DNA from: Apis mellifera
Taxonomy: Eukaryota; Arthropoda; Insecta; Hymenoptera; Apidae
Reading direction: 5' to 3'
Assembly (NCBI RefSeq): GCF_003254395.2
Contig: NC_037638.1
Coordinates: forward strand, 17,988,892-18,052,891
Length of the DNA: 64,000 bases
Shown here: positions 12,201 through 26,800 of the stretch, piece after piece
Numbering within the stretch: the stretch's first letter is position 1
Layout: every line of letters starts with the position of its first letter
Notes under the pieces: generated by a model
Seen by the model: only the letters and a program-made list of their open reading frames with translations
Database searches by the model: none
Told to the model about the DNA's origin: nothing
Position numbers and translations under genes: made by a program

Positions 12201-14839
12201 GACGTCGATTGTTGATCCGTTTTATTTGTTCAATGATTAATAGATTCGATACGATTGTTGATTGTTGGCGGGATATGCATATATATATATGCATACTAAT
12301 ACTAATACTAATTTTACGTAACTAACATTAATTTTGCGCGTCCGAATGAAGTTAATTTTATTCGAATATTTATTTTATTTATTCGAATTTTATACGAATC
12401 GATATTATTCGTGGAATAATTCGAACGATTCTTACGAGGTATTGAAATTCTGGATCAAAGGATATTAAAATAGCTGATTTAAAAAAAAAAAAAAAAGAGA
12501 TACAAAAGGAATTTCTGCGTACCGAGTTATTATTAATAAGTAACGGTGTGATATCGGATATATTATTATAATATCAAATTCTTGCGTTATTTTCGTGGAA
12601 ACGCGCGGCAAATAATAATTTTATTTATTAATAAAAATTCTTTCAAAGAGGAAAATTCACGTACGATCGCTCGAATCGTTTTGCCCCGCGTTTTATTTAC
12701 AACAAAGGAGGAGGAAATTCGAAACAAGCCTCGATCTCCTCGATTAATATTTTATTTTAATCCTCTTTTCGCGAACCACCTCTTATTGCAACTTTCCTCC
12801 CTATTATCTACTTTTTCAACACGACATTTTTCAAACGACCCTCATCAATTCCACCTTCATGAAACATTTTTCCTGTTCTTTGATAAAAATTGCACATCTT
12901 ACTTTTTCAAAAGCTCTTATTAATTGTCTAATAATTCGACCGATTTTTCCCTTTCGAAGTCAACTTCGTTAAGAAGCAACGATATATACATATTCGAAGA
13001 TATCGTTGCGAACGTTAAATAAATTAATATTTGTAGAGGAACATTATACATTTAAACGAAATGGCATAGTGCACTTTCTTTCCTCTACTGAATTCTATTT
13101 GCTCGTGAAACCATACCACCAGTTGATTGTATATACCGTTGCCTTTAAATAATTCAACTCGTAATATCTCTTATTATATTCTTCGTATATTTTTTTCAAT
13201 CTAAATCGATCTTAAAAAGATTACAAGATGTGCAATATTTTCAAACAGAAGAAACGATTGAATTTTGTTCATCATTTCCCTATCAACTATGCATTAACAC
13301 TATCGTAAAATCACGGAAATGACGATCGTTTAGCTATGAAATCTCCAGATTTCAATAATGTTTTTATCCAGAATCGATTCCGGATGGAACTTCGTGTAAA
13401 ATTTTAATGGTTACTCAATGGTGTTGCTCGAACTTTCGGTTGACGATGTTATGCGTGGATTTTTAAGGAATCGAATACTCCTCAAATACTTCACAAATTT
13501 GATTCTTTTAAATTTTGACTCGATACTTTTCGATTTTATTCTAAACGAATTCTATTCCTTAGAAAGAAAGAAATCTTATCAGGGGAGTTTTACTTGTACG
13601 GTTAGTTAGTTCAGAGAAGTTATTTAATGGATTGAATACAGCTGTTGGAATACATTGCCTCGACAGCCTAATCATCATTGGAATCGCATTCAGACACGAA
13701 TACCCATCGATTAAACGATTCGAGGTCAACTCGACGAGACCAATCAATGATAAAATAAAGAAATAAGTACACGATCAATCCCTTCACCACGCCTAACATC
13801 TTCGTAAATTTGGATTTGCAACCAGAACCCACCGTTCCAACAATTCTAGCATTTCTAACAACCAATTTCTCCCCTCCCCCCGATAATTAATTTTCTTACA
13901 CCGAGGGTGTGCGCTCGACTCGAATCCGCAATTGCTCTAATTCTCTAATTGCGCGAATTAACTTACGAGCTTTGAACAATTACGAAACTCCGGCATTTGA
14001 CGCGAGGAAAATTATAGACGCGTCCAAACCATTCCGCCATTGTCTCCGCGCTTACTTGTATACAACAACTCACGGTCACGCGACGACGTCAGTCATTAAG
14101 ACGATGCACGATGATTATTCATCGGCTCCTCTCTCTTTCTCTCTCTCTTCGAACAACCCCGCGCTTTGAAAACGCGAAATGGAGGACCGATTGCTAGGTG
14201 AAACGTTGAAAATTAACAAAGAGAAACCCGTGAAACGCGATTAATCGCGGGTAAATATTCCTGGCAAAATTGCAAGTAGCAATTCTACTTCGATAGACGG
14301 CTCTCCACGATGGAAACTGATACGGAAGGATGGCGTTTCATTGGAAATCGTCGTGCAAAGCTTGTTATTGCGATTATTACGAGTGCAACTTTGTCCCGAA
14401 AATAATACGATATCAATAATATGGATTTTTCTGTCGATTATACAAGAATGAAATTCTTGGTGTATCAAAACAATGACTTGGACGAAATTGAAGATGAAGA
14501 ATATCGAAGAACGTATAGATTTTCTTAAATATCGGAAGATCGAATACAATTATCATATCATTATAATTCTTCCTAGAAAAACACAGAGTGTCTTCTTATT
14601 CTTTCTTTCGAGGAAAATATCGAAAAAGAATGATGAATATTAAAGAAATAGTAGAGATTCTAATTTTTCGAAAGAAAAAGGATAATATTCCATTTCTCTA
14701 AATAGAATAATAAAACAAAGTGCTCATTTATCAAGCAAAGGGAACATAAGAATCGTCCGAGAAGAAACCACGAGTAGACACAATCGTAAAAACAAGAACA
14801 ACGGTCGACATTGTTGTCGTCGAAATCCCCAGAAAGAAA

Positions 14840-14870
<31 letters not shown>

Positions 14871-17800
14871 GAAAAAAGAGCGACAATATGTTCTTTCCAC
14901 ATCGTGAGAAGTCACGTGAAGTTCAACGCGACGCTCTCTTCGACATTGTATACGGGATTCGCGTTTTCAGGATGAAAGGAGATGAAAGCCGCCGCGAGAA
15001 AGCGCTTTTTCGTCAGAAATCCTCCCGCTTTTAGGAGACGAGAAAGAAGTAGCCTGTCCCCGTTCGATTGTGTGCAATCGCAGACACAACAGACGTTTAT
15101 GCTCCTGCTCGAAAGAGACCTGTCCCTCTTGTCGAGATGCCAGCTCCACTTTTTATCCCGGATTCCAGTGACCGTGGCAAAAAGATGTGTACGCCAGCCT
15201 CGATTGTCTGACAGGAGAAAGGGAGATGAGTCAATGATTGCGGTACAATGACGATAACAAGTGGAGTGATTTTACGATTTTTCTACTGGGATTGTTATTT
15301 TTCGTAAATTTTGTAAACAATTGTAAATAATACTTACAGAATTTATTGATTATTTTTCAACGGAGAAAAGCTTCTGTTAATCTTTTTCGAGATTGATACA
15401 TTAACGATCTTGAAGTAAATCTTCACGAGGATTGATATCTCGTTTATTATATCTTTTTATTTAAAAATTCATTATTAATTATTTACGCGATATTAATTTA
15501 TTATTTAATAAACGATATAATTTTCGTACGAGGAGCAGAGAGAAACAGTCGAACCGTTCCGCTCCGCGTCCGGAAAGCGACTTAAATCAATATTTCGGAT
15601 ATCAATAACAATGTTATTGAATGCCAGTTACCAGCTCGACATTCATAATATTATTCGTGTATTATATTACGCGACGTAAGAATAATATTAGGACACGAGA
15701 TTCCAAAATTAGATTCAATTTTCTCTCGCATATTGTTTTTTTTTTTTCTATTATTATTAAAAGAAAATCGAGAATCACTTTTTAATATCTATAAATTACA
15801 ACAAATTAAACGAATAATAATTATAAAAAATTATTAAATCGATCCTCGTAAAACTCTTTTTTAACACGTATTATTACATCGAAATCAATTTATCGATCAA
15901 TCTCTACTCACGTCTCGAACGTTATCGCAATAAAAATCTTCACTTTATGGAAAGATTCCTAAACTCTCGATCCAATCCAACCAAGTTTTTTTCCACCATT
16001 TCTCCTCGATCCCAACAAACATCCACCGATTCATTCATTCATTTCTCCACATTCACCTGATGCAGATTAACAGAGCGATTCAACTCTGGGTTGCAACGCG
16101 GATGCACGATCGTTAAGGACGACGTTGACGTAAGTTTCATGAAAATGGAAACGTTGTCGGCCTAATGTTCACGTCTCGATGTTCTGAAAGAGGAAAGAGA
16201 GAGAGAGAGAGAGATAAATAGAGAAAAAAAGAAAGCTTGAACTAGGAAAAGCCACAGCAGTGGCGGAGAATGGGAACAGAGAAACGGCGTTATCGTGCTG
16301 CCTATTTTTTTTCCCCCTTTTCCTCCATTTGCAAACCTTATCCAGGGTACTTCGAGATCATTGTTCGTGACTGTGCCGGCTCACTTCTAATGCTTCCTCA
16401 CCCAGGCCTCGGCCATAAGAACACCGATCCATTCGGACGGGCATAATAAGGTGCTCGTCGAGAAGATGGACGATCCACCGGCACGGTATTCACGAGTCGA
16501 GTGTGCCACTACCCTCTATTCTGCTGAGAAAGAAAGAAAGGAAGGAAGGAAGGAAGGAAAAACCGTGGAACGTCCGAAGTATCGAGAGAAATGAATTTTG
16601 ATCGAGAACTTGGTGAGCTCGATTAACGTTAATATTAAATAAAATGATTAACCCTTCGAAGTTTGAAGAGGAGTCCAGCCAAGTGACACGTATTTTCTCT
16701 CCCAGGAAAAGCTAAAAATGATTAACAATTGTTATTGGAGAACACGAATTCTAATTCTGAATTATTACCAAACATTCTTCTCTTCTTAAGAAATTAGAAG
16801 ATGATACATTTGAGCCGAAATCTTCCTCGAGAGAGTCCTATTTTTTCTTGGACATTGAGTTCGTCAATGGAAAATTATTCTAAAATGAGAAGAATGAATT
16901 CTCTCACTTTTGCGTCGAATCTTGTCGAATTTCTTCGGCATCTTATCCCGAGAGATCGAAAACGCACGGTCGATTAGATACCAAAAAGCTTCAATCGACC
17001 GCGATCCACGACGCGTTTCGATTTCTCGAACGGATAATGTCTCGCGAAACGAGAACGTCTTTCCTCGCGCTCCCCTCCTCCTTTCTCCTTTCAGGATTTA
17101 TACCCCCGTTTCGCCATGTTTTCGATACATCTGGTAAGCGCATTATCGGATAAAGAAAGGTCTTTTATCTAAGCGCCTAGTTTCCGGCGGGGAACGTGTC
17201 GCCACGTGGTTCAGAATACGTGGCCGATGCTTCGTTTATTTCACCTGGTTTTATACGCGTCTCGAAGAAAAGAATTTCTCCCTTGGACATTGGAGACTTT
17301 TCGATATATATATATAGGCTTATGAGGATGGAAGAAGAATCTGGTTTAAATATTTTCTTCCTTTCGATTTTTCTTTATATTCTCTCATTACATACGCTTT
17401 CGAAAAATCTTCTATCTTCGTAACCCGGATTTTCGAATTAATTATTAAAAAGTTTCGAGTCGAAATTTTAAATCTTTTGCGATCGATTCAATCTTGCATT
17501 CAAAGCTCTATCGAGTTTCAACGATAAATCTATTTCGAAAAGAAAACTCGTCATTTTGTAGAAACAGAGAATGAAAATAAAATGGATGAAAACTCACCAT
17601 TGAGCACGTGTACCGCGATGGTCGTCTTAGCCTTTTCCGGAATCGTGGGCCCTCTTACCACGCAGCTGTAGTTTCCGGCGTGTCTCGGGCTGGCCCTCTC
17701 CACGATCAGGGTGCTGACGATCACGAGGACCTCCTTGCCAGCCGAAATCTCCGTCGTCCTGTTTTCACTGGAAAAAAGAAAGCCAAACGTTCGATTTCGT

Positions 17801-20800
17801 AATTTCTATCCCATTGATCGAAGGAAGAGAGATCGATGCAAAAAGCAACGAGTCTCGAGCTTCCAAGTATTTTCTATTCTACTTGTTCAGTTAATTTAAT
17901 TAACACTGAGAATAAATAGGAAGAAAAAGTTATTAACGTTTAATGAGATTGCTATTGGTATACTGGACTGAATTATTGTTTTGCTTCCCCCCTCTTCTCT
18001 CTTTTTTTCCCTTTTCAGCTCTCCAGGTTGCAGAAATTAAGATTTTAACCTGCTTGTTTGAACTTTATACAAGGGAACTGGAGCGGGAAATAAGTTTAAC
18101 CTTCTTCTCGTTTCCACGCTGGTTGCGTGGTCACATATTTAAAATTTTAAATATGGAGCATTAATCTCATTGGAAGTTGAGGAAGCTTGAAAGAATTTTA
18201 CGAAAATTTTTATAACGTATCGTAAAATTAAATCGAATTAACAAAAAAAAGATCGATAAATTTGATGAGATTTTCTTTGCTTATTGTATATTATATCTCG
18301 TAGCAATTACAAACCTTACCTAACATCCTCTGTAAGCGTTTCATCCCCTCTGGTCCAAATGACGGATTCCTTCAGGGACTCGATCACGTCCCTGGCTTCG
18401 CATCTAAGCTTCAGCGCGCTTCCTGCCTTTAGATGCCTCTCCTTGGACACCGCTCGACCGGAATCGTCCGTTATTGTCAATTCCGGCGCTGCAATCGAGA
18501 ACACACCCTCTACAATATTACTCGTCCTCCGTATCCCTCCATCTCTAAGAAACACGTATAGAATTCTTCTATGGAGAGGAAGAAGAAAAGAAAAGAAAAG
18601 AATTAATCATCCTCGAAAATATTAAAGACAAACGCAAGAGAGATATACGCTTTGAAAAATCTCCTATTTTCGTAATCCGGATTTTCGAATTAATTATTAA
18701 AAAGTTTCGAGTCGAAATTTTAAATCTTTCGCGATCGATTTAATCTTACACTCAAAGCTATATATCTCTTCGTCTCTTTGTTTCTGGAGAAACAGGTATA
18801 TTTTACACGTTCGAAAAATTATCCTATATTTAATTATCCTCGAAGAATATTAAAGACAAACACACTCTACTCCTTCTTCTCCTTCTATATTTCTAAGAAA
18901 TACATACATGTACACAATTTTCCTTCTTCGAAAAAAAAAAGAAAGAAAAAAATTAATTATCGTGAAAGATATTAAAGACAAACACACGAGAAGGTACACA
19001 ATACTCTTCTTGTTCTTTCGTCCCTGCGAAATACACAATTATACACGTTCGATAAAAAGAGAGATAGAGATAGAAAAAAATTTAATTTCCCTCAAAGATA
19101 TTAAAGACAAACAGGCACGAAAATTCTCAAGAGCTCGACAATTATCGCCACCAGTGATAACAGCACGTTTCCCGTATTTCCAACCGCGAAATTAAACTTT
19201 CAAAGAGGCTCGCTAAGGGTACGATTACGCGAGGAAGGAGGGGGTTGAATTACATCCCAGGCGAAATGTATTCATAATTAACAGTCGTAAAACGGAGGAC
19301 TCGTTCGTGACCCGGCCCGACTAATTTACATCGTATAATTAAACCAATCCGCGAAATCTGGCCGCTCTATTAACGAAACGTTCGAACATGGACAAGGAAA
19401 TCGGTTATTAAAAACTGGAACCACTCGACCGAACCCAACCTCTTGTCCAACCCCTTTTTTCCTCCCTGTTCTGTCGGAGACAGGATGATTTTTTTCAGAT
19501 GTACGAGGAATTTCGCGAGAGATGCAAATACACGAATTAGGAAAATAAAAGAAAATAAGAGAATTGTAAGTTTGAAGACTGTAAGTGGCAGAAATTTGAA
19601 TTTATTATTGGATTTCGCACGATTGATATGATTCTCGTTTTTTGGATCATTTTTGGAAAGATAACTGGGCAATGATTGAAGAACAAATTCTTTTCAAGGG
19701 AAAAGAATTTTACATATACCGTTTTTCTATTTTGTATTTATCATGAAGATTTTATTAGGAATCTATTTCTATTTTTAATAATAAATCTACGACATGTTTT
19801 CGAATTTATGGTTAATTTTTCGTGTGCCATTAATTATTCACATACATACGTATATGAACAAATAACACGAATATCGCACGTTACTGATAACCCTCATTAA
19901 ACGTGAAATATTCTTTCAAATAGGATGTTTCACTCTAACTCATTTTGCACAATTTGTGTAATTATATCTACATGCATTTCCATCCATCCTTATATTCTCA
20001 TAGTTTATCAATGTCCTATATATATTTCAAAATATAATATTTTACATATTATGATAAAGGAAATTAACATTTATTTTGCTCAATGTTAAATTTTATACGG
20101 ATATTCCTCTGCATTTTAATAATCAAGCTATTTAAAAAAAAATACTTGCCCAATAAATATAAATATTATAATCAAAATGTTTTCGATAAAGAATTTATCA
20201 ATTTAATTCATGTTTTCATCTTTTCTTTTCTCTTAATTTCACACGTCCTTTCTCTTCCTCCACTTTGTTCAAAATAATCGTGTTCACTATCGAGGGAACA
20301 ATTTCAACGAGAACGTTGTTCGCCAAGTTCGTTTCGAGACAACTGCTAGGACACGACGAAACGACAGTTTCGACTTTATCAACAGTCCTCAGCATGTACA
20401 TAGAACGTATACATATATATATACGTAGAAGGAATTTAAGGATATACCAAGAATAGTGGGGGATACCCGCTTCTTGCGGTTTACTTCTTCCGGTATGATT
20501 CAACGATTCTCCTAGCTGGATGACCAATGTTCTACTCGCTCGAACGAGAAAAAGATACGACGCCGTCTCGTGATGTATCGACAAAACGAGAAAACCGAGA
20601 AAGCGCGATGCTCGAAATTCGGTCGCGAATGAAAAGACGACAAGAAATCAACCGGGCTGTCTGAATCTCTCTCGCAATGTCGTCCGTAATAATTCAAACG
20701 GCGAGTTTCTTCCCTTTTTTTTTTATCGAAAGTTTGGAAAAGAAATTTCTGCGTTGCGAATTCTATGGATTTTTCTCGTCTCGAAGGGGTTAATATTAAA

Positions 20801-23800
20801 AGAAGAAAAATAAGAAGAAAATATATACAAAGAACAGCAGTTTTTCGGATTGTTAAGCGTTATCTCCGTTATCGAAGCTCGAAACGGTGTGGCGTGTTGG
20901 GTCGAGGGAGGACAAAGGGTTTTGTACGCGAAAAATTTTATTTCCAACAAACGAATTGCAACGAGTTTTCACGCGAGATTTTTTTCGTCCTGTAACGGGT
21001 GTGATTGATAAAATTTTTATCAAAGAAGAACGAACGAGTTTTCGAGGTGATGATTGATTAGATGAATATGAGTTAAAAATATGTAGAGAACATATTTTGA
21101 AAGAACGATAAAATAAAAATAGAAACTGAAAATCTAGATGAACGACCTATTAAACTGATTACACTTTTGAATTTACGGAAGAAGTTCGAAATTTATTTTA
21201 TTAATTCTACAGTATTCTACGATATTTTATCATATCGATCAGTTCCATCTTAAAAAAAAATATCTAACAGAACGAATCAGAACATTCAATCGAACAATCT
21301 TTCAAATTTCATCATCAACCTATCTGCTGGATCTCTCGTCGTATCTCTCAAGCCCAAAATATCAACGATATCCCTCTCTCCAATCTTCCTCTTCTCCCCC
21401 AATAATTTAATTTCAGAATTAAATTAATCAATCCTATATTCCGCCAAATTAAAAACACTCGAGTCCAGATACATTTCCCCCGGGGATTCGCCCTAAAATG
21501 GGCCGATCAATCTTTCACAATATCCCATAGTATTCCCGCCTTAAGTTTTCAATTTATATGCAGGCCCGCGTTAGCGAGGAATATCGAGCGCGACAGATCC
21601 ACCCGCTCGCTCTTTCGATCCCTACTTCCTCTCGAAACTGCGAAGCAAGAGGAATCCGCGAAACGTTCGTCGTCGACAGGCCATCCTCTCGTTTTCGAAA
21701 ATTGCGAGAAGTCCGTCGTCGACAGGCCATCCTCTCGTTTTCGAAAATTGCAAGAACTCGTTTAAAAAAATCGGTGGTTACGTGGCTGTTGCGAGGCAGG
21801 CGGAAATGGACGATCAAATGGTTGGCGATTCATCACGCGGGAACGGAATCTTCGAGGCGGATAAATAAAATCGGAGATATCGAGGAAACGTCGGATCGCG
21901 TATGGGATTCCATCATCATATCCAATCCACGCGATTTCCATAATCTTCTCTTCTCGGGGTGAAAGAAGGATTAAAGTAGCACGGTTGAAACTTTTTTATT
22001 CGAGAGGAGGATGATACTCGATGATGTACTCGGGATATATTAGAGCCAAGTGCTCGAAATCGGAGTGTAAAAAGATCGGCGAAAAGTTTCTCGAGTGGAT
22101 GAGGCTGGAAATTCTACTTCTGGGTTTCTTCTCCATTTCGAGTGAGAGTAGGGAATATTAATATCTGTACGTGATATTATCTCTTTAGATGTATAATAGT
22201 AGGATGCTTTTTGAAATCGATGTAACAATTATCTTAATTATTTCGATAATAAAATAGCAATTGGCAATCGATCTTCTTTCGAATCATCTACAACGTTTAT
22301 TATTTTTATGTTTATCGTGACGTTCAATCTGTGATTCCTTCGAAATCTTCGATAAAATATCCTTTGTACTTTTCTTTGTGCAAACAACAGTGATGTATAT
22401 ATCGATGGAGGAGGATCCAGAATTTACTGCACAGGAAAATTTAATGCACAGAAAGACATGATTTTTATTAAAAATATACATCTAAATCTGGTATAAAATT
22501 AATGCGAATTATTCTGTGCTTCACAAATTATTTACTATCGAGTTTCTGCGAGAAAACAAGCCAGGAAAAGAGAGGATCCATTAAACACCAGTTACATCAT
22601 GAGTAAATTTTTCCAAATGTTTGGGGTGAGAAGAGGGTGGCTTAAAATAGTGGCCTCAACCCTTCCATCCAAGTTATTGTTCCCTCGTTTCTTCGTCGAG
22701 ACAAAGAGTTTCTCGCGGTCCTCGTACGTTATCCACGAGCTGGCCTCTTTCCTTTCGAGAGACGCGGTTAAAAGCCTCGTCGCTCCTTTTCGAGGTTCCT
22801 TTAATTAGTGGAGAGCTCGAAACGAGAGTTGTTCGTCCAAGAATCTCCGCCAATAGCACCGTAGACGATCTTTGCGCCGATATTTCTAACTCGTGGAAAA
22901 CTACGTGGATGCCGCGTGATTAAATTTCCGCGGGTGTAGAGATCGGGATGGATTTTCACCGAGGAATCGTCGAAGGGAGGGGATCGAAGAAATTCGTCCA
23001 ATAGTCGATGACGAAGTGACAATGACCGGCCGGAGAGAGGCGGATATTCATGAATATTGAATGTAATTTTAAATAAATTTAATCCAGGGTTTCGCGGGGG
23101 GGATTCACGGGGAATGAATATTCATTGCCGCTATTGATGAACGTCGTGTTTCATTTATGCGCTCTACGTCATTTCTCCTTGCGTCCGATCGAATAATCGA
23201 TTATCGCGTATTGTTTTCTTATTCCATTTACGCTTATGCCGTTTTATGCTACTGTAGAGAAATGCATTATATTATATGTATATACAAGTCTACGTACTCT
23301 CTTTATTAATATTTCACGTGCTAAATTTTATTCGTGATCCCATCTATCATTGATACTATCTCTTATAAAAATTGTTAAAAATTCAACTATTTGCATATCT
23401 GTTTCTGCTTATTCTACTTGGCTCGACAGTCTTATCTCGACCGACTGACTGACCCATTTCTGCGATTATGACTCCATTATCCAACCTGATCCGTTATTAC
23501 CTTGGAATATTTTGTACGTTTTTAGAATTTTATGGAAAATGGAACAATCAAAGGAAGCGTTTACGCCCATCGAGCGCAACTCTCGAAGAATTCGCGACGA
23601 GGAGGATGCAAAGAGGACGTAATAATGGATTTAATAAATCTCCGATAGCGAAAACAGACGTCGTCGCAAATATCGTGCTATCGGCCAGCTAACAAATGGA
23701 CCATCCGTGGATGAACGTGTATCAATCATCGCATTAATCGCATCGATGATCGATCACCGGGCAACGGTGACGCCTCTGCACGATGATGGTCGCTTCCTCC

Positions 23801-26800
23801 CAGAGAAGTCGTTTTCCTCCCTCTCGTAACTACTGTTCTAACGTGACAAATACGCAATTTCGAGGAACACGGAAAGTGCAGCCATCGATACCGATCCACG
23901 CCATCAATCGATCCGATTCACCCGGCTCGATTCTGTTTTCTGTCTTCGAAATAAATCCCTGGGAATATTGCTGATGAAAATGCTACGCCATTTTAGTTCA
24001 ACTCTTCCCTCTCTTCTTACCGAATTTTTAACTACTGCAGTTGTTCTCCATATTCGACTTGTTTATCACACAGAATCGAATCATCACTCTCATCCTCTCA
24101 ATTCCTCTTTCAATTCCATCTAACAATCAAATATTTATTTTCTCGAAACGGATATATCGATCTATATTCAACGAATCCTCTTTCATCGAAACGAAGCATC
24201 CTCACCTCTCTTCTCTCATCTCTTCGTGGATATTTTTAATGGAGAAATTTCGGCGAGGGGAGGAGAGAGCGTTAAAGAAATTCCAGCGGTGGAGGAGCAG
24301 ATCGTGGACGACCGACAAAGTGCAACAGGGACGCCATCTGGTCGTCGACGGAGGGTGGGTGGTGTAACAATGTCAGTCTATCCGGGTTTGTTCTGCCCTA
24401 CTTCGCCCTCGCGCCCCTCCGGCTTTTGTTCACCGATGTGGCCCTCCCTCTTCGGATCAGATCAGATTACCGGCCACGAGCCGCTTTAGCCGACGAAATG
24501 CGGGTTTCTATTGCACCGAATTGGCGACGTAAGGGGATTGGGAAAGGCGAGACCTGTCCTCTAACCCTTTCCAACCCTCGTTTCAAAACCCTCTCCTCTC
24601 CTCTCGCCCAGTTTCTTCGCCTTCCAACGAGAGCTTCCAACGGGACCAGGAACGAAGCTCACCCCTCGCCTCGACTCGGTCAAGCCACCCCCTCTCAAGC
24701 CCGGATAGGATTTTCCGCCACGATGGACGGAGAGCGCTTTCGTCGCCTCGGGGATGGAATTTCGAATTTTATTTATCCGGCCCACGTGGTTTTGTTTATC
24801 TTTACCTTCGTTCCAGGGGATGGACGAGAAGTGTCTTAATTATACTGCGATTTTGAGAGGGAGGATGGAATAGAATGTTGGGATTTGTATTTGGAAGAAG
24901 GCTGTCGATCAATCTTTTTCTTAATGTGGAAATATGACACGATCTTCCTATGTGTTGTACAGAAAGAAACATATAAATATTCTTCTACAGTTGCACCTTC
25001 AACATCCGCGATGATAAATAATTAACGAGCTTGAAAAAAGTCTCTTTCTAAAACACAGATCGGAAAGATTCGAGAAGTAAAGCTATTACTTTTTTTAAAA
25101 TATCCATCGTTAATACGATTTAAGGGAGCACCGGCCGTATCGATCCACTGGAGGAAAATTCGAAAGCGAAACAATGGCGGTTAATCACGGATACAGTTTC
25201 AAAAGAACCACTTACCCGTGACGATGACGTTGATCGTTTTAACCAGCGGCGGATGCGTCGAGACTTGGCACTTGTATAAACCGGAATCCCGCGGGTTAGC
25301 GTATTGAATCTGTAATCTCCAATTGCTTGGATACCTGTAACAAAGGAAAAAGAGAAAAAGAGGAGAATTTCATTTCAGCGGACGTCACGGTTCACGAATG
25401 CGCTCACGATTTTTACCATCGTACGATCCTGGGATATCCAAGGATATCGAATCGGCACGACTTTATGGCGTTTCGTGGAGATGGGTTCCAATCGAGCTTC
25501 CAACTATCGCGAAACTAATTTTGATTTCGTGACGATTTTAAGAAGTAAATTTTTTTAAACGAACGTGGATACTTATGCATTTTATTTAAATAATTATACT
25601 ATCGCGTTGTAATAAAGTAACAATAAAGTAAATATGTCAAACATTGATATTTAATATAATTGAATACTTTCACGAACAATTGTACAAATGTATTTTTAAT
25701 TAATATTAAATTTTAATACGAATACGAGTTAAATTAATTTCTCTCGCGAGAGAATGATTCCAAATTAATTTCTTCGTCGAATTTAATTATTCACTAAATA
25801 AAAATCTGCTATCATCTATTCAATGTAACTATTAATTTACCTCCCTCCTGTTTTTAATTACCAAACAACACCATCGACGCCTCTACACTTACCGAAAGCT
25901 GAGGCTGATCCTCTGATCCACGCTGTACGGTATCCTGCCTACGGTGAGCAGTCGAAACAAGTCCTTGCTAGGCTGCTGCACCCACGTCACCTGAATCAGG
26001 GTGAAATATCTCTCGTTATTGCCTCGTAAATCACGGATTTCAACGAAAAGGTTCCGTTTTCCCTTCTCCCGGAGAGAGGAGAGAAAGAGAGAAAGAGAAA
26101 GGAAAAGAAGCGTCTGCATTGTTTCTGAGGGGGCGGTCGTGGAATTAAGAGGAATCTCGTCGAAAGTTAATAATTTCACGACGAGGAATCGGTGGAAGGA
26201 AGACGGTCGCAGAGTTGAATCGGTCGCGAATGAATGCACACTGCAATTTCACGGTAAGCGTTCGAGAGAAAGACCGGCTTACGATCGCTAGGCTCGCTTC
26301 CTTTCCTTTCGATCGTCTTTCTCAACGAGACGACGACGATGACATCGGTTTTCCCTCCCTTTTTCCTCTCCTCCACTCTGTTTTACACCGTACGTGACGA
26401 GTGTAATAATAGAGGGATCTCGATGAAACGTCATCAACTTTATCGAGCTTTATGTTTTCGGCTCGATCAAACTGGTTGAATTTAAATAGAGAGTTTATAG
26501 GAAGAGACATACGTTCGGGTGTAATTGTTCGAATTGCACACAAATGTTGCGATAATATTTGAAATTTTTAATTTATAATTTCAATTTAAATATTCGAATC
26601 GGATATTCGAAAAATCATCGAGTATTAAAATTCTCGAAATTAAATGAAGTCGATTCGTTGGACAAAGGTGTGATTAAATTCCATTCTTCCTTTTTTTCGC
26701 GGATTTTGGCAGACGTATCGCTTTGGTATATTTCAACAACGATCGAAACGAACGAACTGAAATTTTCATCGCGGTCGTCCACTGTGAAACAATAACATTG

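Larger units (their letters stand above)
6375..17597 (-). other. dpr intron 6 (11.2 kb)
   Basis: It runs from the GTGAGT donor after exon 6 to the TTGCAG acceptor of exon 7. It contains a pyrimidine-rich tract (about 7680-8200), the minisatellite at 9085-10030, poly-A at 12481-12496, GAAA/GAAG microsatellites at 14831-14880 and 16526-16562, and one copy of a direct repeat at 17392-17512. Several 60-140 residue open frames occur on both strands; none shows a recognisable domain. Confidence 0.8.
18489..25215 (-). other. dpr intron 4 (6.7 kb)
   Basis: It separates the Ig1 and Ig2 exons. Next to exon 5 it holds direct repeat copy B and a small tandem array (18540-19125). Further in are a 46-bp duplication at 21668-21759 and a GC-richer patch around 24230-24840 that is open in several frames but shows no recognisable domain. 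Confidence 0.8.

Noticed and set aside
24226..24839. Overlapping 87-137 codon plus-strand frames in a GC-richer patch
   Set aside because: Several frames are open at once and none shows a known domain or good splice structure; best explained by local composition.
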